From assembly GCF_027409185.1 (NCBI RefSeq), contig NC_084462.1:20063577-20127576 (forward strand): a stretch of DNA of 64,000 bases, given 5' to 3'. The position numbers and the translations under genes are program-made. The number at the start of each line of letters is the position of its first letter. Position 1 is the first letter of the stretch. The notes under the pieces were generated by a model, which saw only the letters and a program-made list of their open reading frames with translations, had not been told where the DNA came from and made no database searches. Below are positions 37,328-48,192 of this stretch, in pieces. Source of the DNA: Cynocephalus volans (Eukaryota > Chordata > Mammalia > Dermoptera > Cynocephalidae).

Positions 37328-37771
37328 TGCAGAGCTAGGGCTGGGTCTGGAGCTCACAGTCCCCTCGAGCCCATTCACAAACCCTTCACATGCGGGTCTA
37401 TGAGCTAGGTAACCAGAAAAAAGGTCCATGGAGCCTTGGTTGAAGTAGAAATAGTCTTTATTCAGCACACACATATCTAATACCTAGGCAGTCCAAAGAG
37501 AAACTCAGAAACTCAACTGCTACTCGCAAAGTCCAAAGAAAAACTGAGCAGCTGCCAGCAGAGTAAACATGCTCTACTTTCAGACATGAGCTCTGCTGGC
37601 CAGCCTGCTTTACAAACTGAAGAAGACACAATAGCAACAAACTAAAAAGATACATGGGCGCACATGCACACCAACTCCACCCACACACAACTTGTTTACA
37701 AGAAGTGTACTGCACAACCCCCAACCGGACCTAAGTTGAGGAAGACTGACCAAATTATTCTTTTTCCCACA
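37328..37771 (-). mobile_element. Solo LTR of unnamed family X, copy B
   Basis: 444 bp, flanked on both sides by GCATC (37323-37327 and 37772-37776). Reverse-strand AATAAA at 37457-37462 sits where an LTR polyadenylation signal would. It holds a short internal repeat (CAGTCCAAAGAGAAACTCAG region) absent from copy A. Confidence 0.7.
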
Positions 37772-37904
37772 GCATCTAAAGCCAGAAGAAACCTACCTCA
37801 GGGCTTCTTAGTCTCTGGGGAAAGCCAGGACCCCGTTGAGGATCTGATAAATCCCACAGATTCCTCCTCCTAGAAATAGGTGCATACCCACCCCTACCTT
37901 GGGT

Positions 37905-38462
37905 CGAGTGTCCCCCCAAAACTTAATCTCTGCTGTAACTGTTGAGGGTGGGAAATCCTATTATGGTAATTGAAAGGTGGAGCCTTGAAGAGGTGATTGG
38001 ATTGTAAGACTGTGCCATAGCGAGTGGATTAAAAATGGTGGTCAAGGGCATGGTTTGAAGGGCTTTTTTTTTTTTTTTTTTAAAGATGACCAGTAAGGGG
38101 ATCTTAACCCTTAACTTGGTGTTGTCAGCACCACACTCTCCCAAGTGAGCTAACTGGCCATCCCTATATAGGGATCTGAACCCATGGCCTTGGTGTTATC
38201 AGCACCACACTCTCCCAAGTGAGCCACAGAGCAGCCCTTGAAGGGTTTTAAAAGGAGAGGTTGAGTGAGGAGGTTAGTCTCTGCTCCACCATTTTTGCAA
38301 TGTGGTACCCTGCCATCACTGTCGCCACCACCAAGGCCTGCATGAGACGTGTTTCCTGGACGTTGGACTTCCCAGCCTCCAAAACTGTAAGCAATACGTT
38401 TTTTCTTATAGATTACCCAGTTCCATGTATTTTGTTATAAGCAACAGCAATGGACCAATACA
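37905..38462 (+). mobile_element. MST-like MaLR solo LTR, copy 3, split by a SINE
   Basis: Halves at 37905-38067 and 38239-38462 read together as the same LTR as copies 1 and 2 (AAAGGTGGAGCCTTGAAGAG, CAGCCTCCAAAACTGTAAGC). Confidence 0.75.
38068..38237 (-). mobile_element. CYN-like tRNA-Ile SINE, dimer
   Basis: Dimer with an 18-base T run at the tail side. TTGAAGGGCTTTT (38055-38067) and TTGAAGGGTTTT (from 38238) flank it as a near-perfect target duplication, inside an MST-like LTR. Confidence 0.9.
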
Positions 38463-39849
38463 TTCCTACAGTTCCAAGTGGCAGAAACACCACTCGAACA
38501 GCTTTATGCTAAAAAGGGAATTTTCTGGCTCACAGGTAGGCATCAGGTAAGGCTGGATCCAGGGTCACAGATAATGTTGCCAGGGCTCTGCCTCTCGCCT
38601 CATCTCTTGCTCGGTCTGTCTTTCTGGACCTTACTCTGCACACAGGTGCTAGGCACAGAGCAGACAGGTGGCTGCAGCTGCTCGATCTTATCTTCCCATG
38701 TTAAGAGGTTCTGTGGAGGGAACCCATCCAGGCAGACCCAGCCGAGATCCAAGGAGGGCTCTCATGCCTTCCCTGACCAATCGCTGTGTTCCAGTGGATG
38801 CTGCCCTCGAATGGCCTCTGTGATGCTCCATGGCTGACAGCCCTCCCCTCCCCCAGGGGTGGATGTGGTGGGGAAGCTTTCCAAACCAACACACACTGTA
38901 GCAACCATGGCCCCTCCTTAGACACACAACAGTTTGGGGACCACAGGCCACCATCAGCCCCTTTTCTTTACAGGTGGAGAAATGGAGCCACAGATCAAGG
39001 TCACCCAGCAAGTTAAGAGCAAAGTCTAGAGCTGAAGTGAGTTTCAAATTCCTCAACCTGGGCTTTGTCTTGGAAAACCTGAAGCCTATTAAATCCTCAA
39101 AGGGCATTATCAACGGCAATGTGCACTGAGTTTCCTTAATCCTCCAAGAGGATTAGGAAAATTCAGCCAAGATAAGCTCCTTCCAGGGACGAAATAGCAC
39201 CTTCCACCTACCCAGTGCTCCTTCTGGACTGGGACCAGCTACCTTGAGGGTCCTCTGCCTCCGGATCTGTCTCCACCTCATCGTGTTCACAGCCCACAAT
39301 TATGACAACCAGAGCCGGTGGTATTCTGACAGCTCAGGGAGGCTTCCAAGAGGACAGGGGTGCTTGGCAGACAAAACAGCAAGAACAAAGGTATAGAGTC
39401 TGGAACTTGGGGTCAGGCCTGCCCTTGAATTTGCAAGGCCTGGGGCAAGGGTTGAACTACGAAAGGCCCACACATCATAGCTGGAGTTATAAATCAAGCA
39501 AACAAGCTGTCAGATAAATACATTCTGTCTCGTACCCTTCTGACAACCTGGAAGGCCAGCTGTGACTTGAGTTCTCTTCCAGGTACAGGGGTGGCAGGTG
39601 ACATCCTGCCAACCTCCAACCTCTAGTCCCTGGCCAGCCTCAGTCCACCACCCCCTTCTTTCCCATCCCTGCCAGTCCCATCACACAAGACGTCACATGT
39701 GTGTGAGTATGAACATCCAGCCTGCATGTCCAAGCTCTGTCCTTGTTCCCTGCAAACACATGCCCCTTGGCCACCCTTGTGGGGCCTTGAAGAGGTGATT
39801 AGATTGTACCAGCCATGTGGCCATGCACTAGCCGTGTGGCTGGCCCTCC
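38463..39849. other. Intergenic with old repeats
   Basis: An unassigned repeat at about 38465-38690 (TTCCAAGTGGCAGAAACACC), a reverse MIR at about 38965-39050, and a 25-base scrap of the MST-like LTR at 39784-39808 (GCCTTGAAGAGGTGATTAGA). Confidence 0.45.
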
Positions 39850-39863
39850 AAAAGAAAGCCCAC

Positions 39864-40006
39864 GGGCCGAGCCTGTGGCGCACTTGGTAGAGTGCTGCGC
39901 TGGGAGCGCGGCGACGCTCCCGCCGCGGGTTCGGATCCCATATAGGAATGGCCAGTGCGCTCACTGGCTGAGTGCTGGTCAAGAAAAAGACAAAAAAAAA
40001 AAAAAG
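39864..40006 (+). mobile_element. CYN-like SINE, GC-rich subfamily, young copy
   Basis: Starts GGGCCGAGCCTGTGGCGCAC, with A-box-like GTGGCGCACTTGG and B-box-like GGTTCGGATCC, and ends in an A tail. Perfect 14-bp target duplication AAAAGAAAGCCCAC at 39850-39863 and 40007-40020. Confidence 0.95.
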
Positions 40007-40179
40007 AAAAGAAAGCCCACGCAGGCTCTGGAAGGGAGGCTCCAGATAGCTAGGACAGGGAATTAGGGATCCCAAGGAGGATAGGATGGAGGCTAGGGCA
40101 GGGGTCCCCTACCAGGGCTAGGATGTTTCTGCTTGGCTGTGTCCATTTGGCAGAATCCAGGGAAGTGAACAGTGGGCAA

Positions 40180-40480
40180 AGCTGGCAGCAGCCAGCCTTG
40201 CAGGACCTTGAGGTTTGGCTTTATTCTGAGGGATGAAGGTGGGAGCCATGGAAAGATTTGGAGCTGTGGGTGACATGATTATCTTTGTCTTGGGAGAGAT
40301 GCCTCTGGATGCTATGGAGAGGGGACAGATAGCTGCTAGGGGGCCGGAGAAGAGGCTACTGCAGCTGTCCAGAGAAGGTGTGGTGCAGAGGTGGCCCCAG
40401 GCTGGGGTCCAGGGGATGAGGAGTCTGGGATGTGTTTGGGGGACCCTCAGATGGGGAGGAATGCAGGACCCTTAGAGTGG
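40180..40480 (-). repeat. L2-like LINE fragment, antisense
   Basis: GGAGCCATGGAAAGATTTGG, GTGACATGATTATCTTTGTC and GCTACTGCAGCTGTCCAGAG follow the order of the widespread L2-type repeat. Confidence 0.6.
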
Positions 40481-40554
40481 GGGGCAAACAGTGGTGTGCA
40501 GGTAGCAACGGGCTCTCAGGTGTGAAAAGCCCTGTTGTATTGGCCAGATTCATG

Positions 40555-40925
40555 GTATAAATATTCCCACCATGGCCAGTTCAAGATACTGACATGACAC
40601 CACTGAACTCAGAGTAGGGGAGAGAGATCCCGCAGCACACCATTACATGGCATTTCCACCCTACAGACACAGGGGACTCAAATAAACTCAAGAGCAAAGA
40701 CAGTAGTAAAATAATTAGGAAGTAATGAGTTTTGAGTATGTATTACTTTTGTAAGTGTTCTTAATTAAATTTTTTTTTTTTTTTTTTTTTGGCGGCTAGC
40801 CAGTGCAGGGATCTGAATCCTTGACTTTGGTGTCCACACCCTAAACAGCCGAACTAACCAGCCAGCCCTAATTTAATTTTTAATAATGGTGTCTCACAAA
40901 ATTTCCTGAAAATGTAGTAACTGGC
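40555..40925 (+). repeat. Unassigned repeat family A, copy 2, split by a SINE
   Basis: Related to 26150-26495 by ordered blocks. Interrupted by the SINE at 40771-40868 and resuming with AATTTAATTTTTAATAATGG. Confidence 0.5.
40771..40868 (-). mobile_element. CYN-like tRNA SINE, monomer
   Basis: Reverse-strand GGGCTGGCTGGTTAGTTCGG start, A tail seen as a long T run at about 40771-40792. TTAATTAAATTTTT and CTAATTTAATTTTT flank it. Confidence 0.8.
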
Positions 40926-41164
40926 TTTCTGGAGCTGGTGGGAGCAGCTCCTGTGCAGCACTGGGATGTTCCAGCCCAAGCTGTTCTCTTTGACAAAGGA
41001 GTCAATATCCACATCCAGTCTCAGGGTGGCTGGGGCGATATGGTCCAGCCTCACCAGAAGCCCCGCACGCCTGCAAAGGCCCCATGTGGATTGATTTTCA
41101 CTGACTGGCAAGACGCCCCTGGCGTTTTATTGTTGGTTCTATTGACTGTGGCTAACAACCCCTG

Positions 41165-41400
41165 GGCATCAATTTAGTGCCAGCCTGGCCTCAACGATTT
41201 GTCATATGTCATTAATGTAACTCACAACAATCCTGTGACATGACTACCATTGTTAACCCATTTTACAGGTGAGGCACCTGAGGCTCAGTGAGGCTAAGGA
41301 GCTTGTCTTAGGTCATGCAGTTATGAGGTGGCAAGGCTAGGAATGAACCCAGATTCATCTGATGGCAAGGCTCAAGCTCTTAATCTTTCTACTCCTCCAA
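41165..41400 (-). repeat. MIR SINE, reverse
   Basis: CATTTTACAGGTGAGGCACC, TGAGGCTCAGTGAGGCTAAG and GGCTAGGAATGAACCCAGAT in reverse MIR order. A second reverse MIR piece is at about 41925-42005. Confidence 0.75.
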
Positions 41401-44400
41401 GTGAGGGGGGAAAGGACAAGGTGTTGGGGGGCACCATGTCCCCAAGGAGCCAGGGACACTGACAAGAAGCTGAAGGGTCCCACGTGAGGGTGTGTCATCC
41501 TCTCTCTCTCTCTGTCTGAAATATCCCAGTCAGTGATCTCACCCCATCCATGGGCCCCCCAGCAGGACAAGCCACTTAGAGAGGGGTCTGGACGTATTTT
41601 CTCCCTGACAGATGTTCTCCATTCGAGGGAAGGTTCTATCTCTCTTGGTTTACCTTTCTACATCATAAATTTATGGATTGGTAAATTATTGAGAAACAGT
41701 AAAGCTATTTTCAGCTTGGGAAAAAATGAGTCCAATGGTAAGTAAAACCCCAAAGGCCGGTGCTGGGAAAACCTCGGGGAGGTTGGCAGCTATCCTCTGC
41801 CTGGGAGGGGCTTGGTCTGGGGTGTGGGTGCAGAAGGAATGTGAGGCCAGGAAGGGGAGGTGGGAGGGGAAGGGAGGCAGGGAGCATCCTAGAGGCACAT
41901 GGCTGGACAGGCCCCCCGGGTTTTACAGAGCCAGATACTGGGGCCCAGAGAGGGTGAGTGCCCTGCCCCAGGACACACAGCCTGCGGGTGCCAGGTCTCA
42001 CTCTCCAAAGCTGTGCTGGGCACTGCAGCTCCAGTGACTGCTCCAGTGTTTTCTTAGCAGTTGGGAACAGATGGCTCCAACTCCCACCCACAGAAGCCAA
42101 ACATTTTCCCTGGTTACCCTGCTAATTTGCTCACAAGCCTCCTCTTGTAAATAGAGAGTACAAAGGCTCCTCCACACACAGCATGTCTGACCAGCAGATT
42201 CTGATGCCACGGGGAGAGGCCTTAAAGGAGCACAGGAAAAGCCCAGGTAAGGCCCAGGTAGGACCAAGGTAAGGCCAGAGCCTTGGCCAACCAATGGGTC
42301 ATGGGAAGGGCACTGGCACAGGGCAGGACAGGCCTGGGTTCTGGTCCTGGCTCTGCCACTTACTTGAGGCCTGGTTGGGAAATCTTGCACCAGCTTCAGG
42401 CTCTCTGGCATCAGTTTTCTCATCTGTGAAATGGGCATGCTAATTCCAAAGGAGTAAGACATGAGCTATTGCGTGGGTGCTCTGGGAATTGGATGCATCT
42501 GTGGGAGCCTGCTTGCTTTTCCTGTCTTCATCTGGGGTCAGCACAATGGGGGCTAGGCCCTGGGCCAGCCAGCCCCCCAACAGTAGTCCATTCGCCCAGC
42601 CCCTTTCCACCAGCATTCTTTCAACAGCACTTTCTGGTCTGTGTGACCTTGAGCAACTGCCTTCACCTCTCTGAGCCTCATCCCTGTCTGTAAAGTGGGG
42701 TGTCATTGAGCCTCCCTCAGAGGCCACAGTGAGGATTCAATGAGATAATGTGTGACACCCAGTGAGCGCTCAGGATCTTCCCTACCACAAAGAAGTCAGG
42801 GGAAGCTTCCTGGAGGAGGGAACAGTGGTGCTTACACTTCACAGATGAATAGGCATTGTGGGGTCTAGGGGAGTGTGCGTGTTGATGGGCAAATCCTGCA
42901 GGTGGCAGGAACCTCATGGGTAAAAGAGACACCACACAGCAGGAGAAGGAAAGCCGCAGGAAACTGGGTGTGGCTGGTGCTTAGAGGGAGGGGCTGGGCT
43001 GGGAGGAACCTCATGGGCCAGTGCAGGGTCCAGGGTGCCCAGGAGCAAGGAAGCATTCTGAGATGGCTGGGAGGAGGTCGGTGCTCCAGGTGCAGCAGCG
43101 GGCCTTTGGGTCCCCTGAGACTCCCACCCCCAACCCCCACCTCATCCACAGCAGCCAGTAATGAAGAGCTGTTTCCAGCTAAAAGCTCTTGGAGCCAGGC
43201 CAGGCAGCTCCTCCTGTTCTGGGCCAGCCTCCAGCAGCTGCTTGCAGCCTGTGGGAGTCTTTATCCCACCTAGCTGGCCTGAAATGCCCTGGGAGATGAA
43301 GCCCCAGGAGGCCACGTACAGCTTGCAGCCCCAGTCCCGGAAGCCTGGCCCAGGCTATAGCTCTCTGATCTCTAGGCCTAGAGGTCTGGGGGCCTCAGGG
43401 GTGCAGCATACCCCGGCAGGATGGCGGGGCGTCTGGCCGTGCTATGTGACTTGGGGAGGCTCCTCCACCTCTCTGAGCCCTGGTTTCCCCTGTGTAGTAG
43501 CTTCCACTCCCCAAGTCCCTTGAGGATTTGAGCAGAAGATGCACTTGGCCCAGAGCCTGGCACGTAGCTGGTGTGATAAGTACCATCACAGCACCACACA
43601 GCCTTACTTGCCCTCTTAGGAGAGAATCCCAGGATTCCATTTGTTTGTTCTGCTTGCCTTTTTTGCCCAGATGTCTGGGTCTCGCTTTCTGCTGTGAGCT
43701 TGACTCCACAGTGCTTGAATACAGGAGAGCAGGCGGCATCCTGTCTTGATGCAACAGAGATGGGGCTGACTCTGTACATCCGGGCCAGGGTCTTCTCCTC
43801 TCTGGGCCCGGGGCTTGGGAAGTTTGTAAGGGGCACTTCTGTCCATGATCAGGCTTTGAAGCCTTGGTCCCTAGGCTCACCCTAAGGTGACCCAGTAAAC
43901 CCCTGTCCTGGGGATGCTGTGGGCATAAATGTGGTTAATGTATCACCATGACAATGACGAGTGTTATCAGCCCCCCGTGGACTCCCAGCCTCACCATTCA
44001 CCAGCTGGCTTCCTTGTCTGTAAGAGGGGCTCACTGGGTACTGGTCTCTGTTGGACTTAGAGGAGCTGACGTATATGAAGGCCACACCTTGCATCAGGGA
44101 GACAGGAGTTGGGAGACCCTGATCCCTCCACAAGCCTGAAGGGCTGGCCTTGCCCAGCGTGTCAGGCTGGCTCACCCCAGGCAGCAATGCCACAGTGGCT
44201 TCTCTCTCTCTGCCCTGCAGAGGCCTCCGGACCCAGCCAGCTGGCTCCATCTCCCTCCCTGGCCATGTTCCTGGGCAGCCTCCCTGACCCCATCTCTGTC
44301 TGGCTCTCGGCTGCATGTACGGGTTGATGGGAAAGAGTCTAATGGGCTTTAAGTTAATAAGTTGGGACTAAATTAGGTTTGAGCTCCTCGGGAAGCAGAT

Positions 44401-44479
44401 GGTGTAACGGCCGTGCCTGGAACAGTAGCGGTTGTGGAGGGTGGGGGGATGCTGCAGGGCTCTCTGTTTTTCTTTCCCC
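41401..44479. other. Intergenic with several MIRs
   Basis: Forward MIRs at about 42325-42455, 42635-42785 and 43430-43590. Otherwise unique-looking and GC-rich. A cluster of splice-donor-like words lies at 42244-42274. The reverse 152- and 161-codon frames at 43378-43880 lack domains. Confidence 0.45.
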
Positions 44480-45600
44480 CGACAATTTATTATACAAATT
44501 TTACACATCAAGTGGAAAGAATTGTGTAGAGGACACTCCTATGCTCGCTGCCTGCATTTTGCTCTTTGTTTGATCAGGCATCTATCCCTCTATCCATCTC
44601 CCTATCCATCCACCAATCCAGCTTATTTTTGATGCATTTTAAGTCAGTTGCAGATATTAGGACTCTTCACCCCTAAACATGCACATCATTAGCTGGAGGT
44701 CAATATTTGGTTTGGGATTTGGCAGGTTTTTTAAGGCACAATTTATGGACAGTGAAATGCATAAATCCTCAGTGAGGTTTTGCTGAGTTTTGACAAATGC
44801 ACACATGTGCAAGCAGTTGTAAGTTACACCTACACAGGAAGGCTATTGAAATCTCCTAAAAGTTTTTTTTTTTTTTTTTAAATCTGGGTGGCTTGGATCT
44901 TCCAGCTATATAATCCTGTCACCTACAAATAACAATGACTTAACTCCTCTTTTCCAGTTTTTATATATCCTATTTCTTCTTGTTGTCTTATAATGTCAGC
45001 TAAGATTCTGCAGGAGAGGAAGTTAGTAACAGAGGTGAGAGGAGACATCCAATTCTTGATTTTGCCTTTAACGGGATGTGCCTTTTGACTTGCAGTACAA
45101 ATAAAATATTCACTGATTCCTATTTTATTAAAGTTTTTAAAAATTGAGTGGATGTTATATTTTATCAAATGTTTCTTAGTGCCTGTGTAGATGATCAGAT
45201 GACTTTTTCCCTCTCCTCTATTAATACGAATTATGTTTATAGCTTTCCTTAGGTGAGTCCATAATCTCATTTGGAATGTTGTGGAGTATTCTGTTTGCTA
45301 ATTTTTATTTAGGATTTTATACTGATATTCACAGGTGAGACGGGTCTGTTGCTTTCTTAGAGTAATCTTTGCCAGGTTTCGAAAGCTTTTCTTTTCTTTT
45401 TTTCTGTGCTCTGGGATATTTTAAGTTTCATTGTAATTTCTCGCCTTTAAATATTCAGTAGATTTCTGTAATTCTTTGAAACTGCTGAAGCCTGGTATTT
45501 TGGGAGCACGGGGAAGTAGTAGTTCTTTAACAAATTTCTTTATTTCCTCTCCAGTGATTGTTCTATTTAGATTTCTTTTCCTTCGGATAGCAGCTTTCCT
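44480..45600 (-). mobile_element. L1 LINE fragments, antisense
   Basis: 44480-44880 resembles an L1ME-type 3' UTR in antisense. 44890-45600 resembles antisense ORF2 (GTTATATTTTATCAAATGTT; TAGATGATCAGATGACTTTT). A 61-codon reverse frame (45421-45606) is an ORF2 scrap. Decayed. Confidence 0.65.
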
Positions 45601-45923
45601 GCTCATTTATCGTGTCCCAGAAAATTATTTTCCCCAGTTTTTCTTTTTCTTTTTCTTTTTTTTTTTTTTTTTTGCATACAGCAGAAAGGGTCTTTTGTAT
45701 TTCTTCCCATTTCCTGTTTCTGCGTCACTTAACACTTTCACACTGCCAACTTTCCATGCTATTATAAATCCTTCCTAACCACATATCCACATGTTTCATG
45801 TGTACTGCAAGTCAAAAGACACATCCCATTAAATGCAAAAACGCGATTTGGATGTCTCTGCTCACCTCTGGTATTTCACCTCCTCTCCCGCCCCCTTCGG
45901 AATCCTAGCTGACATTATAAGAC
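44985..45923. repeat. Inverted repeat, arms about 115-123 bp
   Basis: 44985-45099 and the reverse complement of 45801-45923 align over their whole length, identical for 18 bases at one end (GTCTTATAATGTCAGCTA) and 16 or more at the other (TTTTGACTTGCAGTACA). The spacer is about 700 bases and includes a long T run near 45655-45673. Confidence 0.75.
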
Positions 45924-45939
45924 TAGTGGTGGTGACTTA

Positions 45940-46240
45940 AGATTTCTTGGGGGGATTACACAATATTCCACTGATTTCCTTGGGTTTTTCAAATACGACA
46001 ATCATGTCATCTGCTCCCCACTGTGAGGAATATTACTTCTGCACTCGTCTTGGGTAATGGGGCTATTTGCCGTGTTTGGCTGTTATGACGAACATCTTTG
46101 TGTATAAAGCCTTTTCATTATGTCGAATTTTTTCCTTGAGCTAGATTTTCTGGACCAAACGGTAAGCATGATCTTTAGGCCAATTTAGTTTCCAGAATGG
46201 TTGTTCCAATTTGCAGTGACACCAGCAATCCAGCAAGGTG
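45940..46240 (-). mobile_element. L1 LINE fragments, antisense
   Basis: CAATCATGTCATCTGCTCCC (ORF2 antisense) then GTTATGACGAACATCTTTGT and TGCAGTGACACCAGCAATCC (L1 3' end antisense). Two diverged pieces. Confidence 0.6.
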
Positions 46241-47559
46241 AAGTTTTTAAAACCTAGGTCAGTTTTTGTCCTCTTCTTGGACTAAAACTCGCCAGGGGCT
46301 CCGACTCCTTGCAAGGCCCACAAGACCCTCTCGGCTGGTTTCTCTCCCCAGCCTCACCTCCCAGCCTTTCCTCCTCTGTCCCCGCTACACTGGCCTGCCT
46401 TCTGTTCTGAATATAATGAGCTTTTTTCAGCCTCAGCACTTTGCACTGGCTGTTCCCACTGCCCAGAACATCCTTCCCACAAACCTCCCCACAACGAGCT
46501 CCTTTTCAGCAATTAAGTCTCTCAACTCAGAAGTCACCTTCTCAGAGTGGCCTTTGCTGACCACCTGGACAGTGATGCCCACCCCTAGCCCGTCACTCTG
46601 TCTTACCATCTTCCAGGCATTTGATGCTTTCGAAATCATTGTTTCTTGCCAGCGTCCCCCATTGGACTGAACCCCCATGGGAGCAGGGACCTTGATGTTT
46701 CCCCTGCATCTAGAATAGTGTCTCGCACACAACTTATTTTTATTTGGAAACCTCCCTACACCCAGGATACCAAGGCATAGCTCCCTGAACAGGCCAAGCA
46801 AGGCTCCCTTGCGAAGCTCTAGACTTTGAGAAGCACTGGGCTTGTTCACTTTAAGATTAATATGTTGGAAAAACTAGCTGGCCGTCTCCCCCCACCCAGG
46901 CAGCCCCAGAGCAAGAGCGGGGGGTGCATCCCACCCTGGAGAGTACATTTGCACCCTCCCCAGCAGCCTCATTTCACTGCACCCAGCACATCTTTACTCA
47001 GCAGCCAGTTCAGTCCACCCTTCAAGCAAATATTTGCCAGACACTCCACTGAGCACTGAGGATCTAGAAAGCTAAAGCAGGTCCCTGGGACTCTCTGGGA
47101 CTCTCTTTTAGAAGAGATGGACAGGCTTTCATAAAAGGTGCTGGCTGACCCCAGCGAAAACCACTCTGGGGGCTCCCTGGAGGGGTTGAAGCCTGAGGTG
47201 GGGCTTAAGGGAGCAGAAGGAGCTAGTCTGGTGGAAAGTGAAGGAAAGGCATCCAGGCAGGAGCCTGGCAGGTGCCTTGACAGGCATCTGTGTTGATCCC
47301 ACCTGGTGGCTTGGTCCTAGGGGGACCCTCCTGATTTCCACGGACAGGCCCCAGCCCTGGAAGGACCCAGGGCACCTGTCCTTCCCACCTGGTTCCTGAT
47401 CTCACCTTCTGGATGGCCCCTTCTCCCCCAGCACAGGCTCCTTTCCTGTGCCCGTCCAGGTTGGGCTCCTGCCGAATAATGTCTCCTGAGCTTCAACACG
47501 GTCTCTTTTAGGGCCGTGGTACAGATGAAGCTGCGAGAGAAGTGCGGGCTGCCCGAGGG
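46241..47559. other. Upstream flank of SLC29A4, unique-looking
   Basis: No family recognised with confidence. GC content rises toward the CpG island. A short tandem GGGACTCTCT doublet lies at about 47086-47106. Confidence 0.4.
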
Positions 47560-47859
47560 GAGGGTTATAATTCCGTTTACCCAGGAGAAAACTGAGGCTC
47601 CGTGATCGGACGCGCGACATAGGGTCGGATCCAAAGCTGGTGGGAAGAAGGGATCGGGCGTAGGTGGAGACCTAGCAAGGACGTGGCGAGCGGGACGGCC
47701 CCAGCCCCAGACCCGGCTGGAATCGCGCTCCACCCGTTCTCCAGCCGGCGAACTCCTACCCAGCCCTCAGCGCTCAGTCCGGTCACCCGTGCGCGACCCA
47801 AGGGGCGGGGGCGGGGCGTTAAGTAGGCCTGGGCTCCAAGGCAGGAGGGGCGGCGGGCT

Positions 47860-47887
47860 AGGTCAACCACAGGTCACGCCGAGGTGA
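47860..47887 (+). promoter_or_regulatory. Tandem DR5-type nuclear receptor half-sites (three)
   Basis: AGGTCA at 47860-47865, AGGTCA at 47871-47876 and AGGTGA at 47882-47887, each pair separated by exactly five bases. Known: direct repeats of AGGTCA spaced by 5 (DR5) are the classic RAR/RXR (retinoic acid) element. The last half-site runs into TGACG, a CRE half. Inference: a retinoid or orphan-receptor input at the SLC29A4 promoter. Confidence 0.5.
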
Positions 47888-47999
47888 CGGGGATCGTGAC
47901 TTCAGCCTCGGTCCACCCCGCGTCCCTGCGGGCTCAGCGGGACGGTGAGTCGGGCGGGGGGGAGGACTGAAAGGGAGGGGCGGGCGACGGGGCGGGGAG

Positions 48000-48192
48000 A
48001 GGGGCGGGGCGAGGCGGCCCGGGCTGTGCTCGCTGCTGTCGCTGCACCCCTCGGACGCGCTCGCGGACCCGGGGCCGGGCGGACTCGGGGACCGGCGGAG
48101 GACGCCGGCCGCGCCCGGCCCGAGCCGCGGGGTCCGGGGTCGGCACGGCGTGGACGGGCTGGGGTCCGCCGAGGACCCGGGGCCGGGCCGAG
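48000..48192 (+). other. SLC29A4: Probable SLC29A4 exon 1 (5' UTR); start approximate
   Basis: The right edge is a good donor, GAG|GTAAGC, after 48192 inside the CpG island. No ATG is seen in the last 190 bases, so this exon would be wholly non-coding, as expected because the start codon lies in exon 2. The left edge is a placeholder. A competing donor, ACG|GTGAGT, lies after 47944 and would define a shorter or alternative first exon. Confidence 0.5.

Noticed and set aside
34672-37771. Family X LTR pair as the two ends of one provirus
   Set aside because: Each copy has its own flanking duplication, and the DNA between them consists of MLT1 and MST-like elements and unique sequence rather than viral genes.
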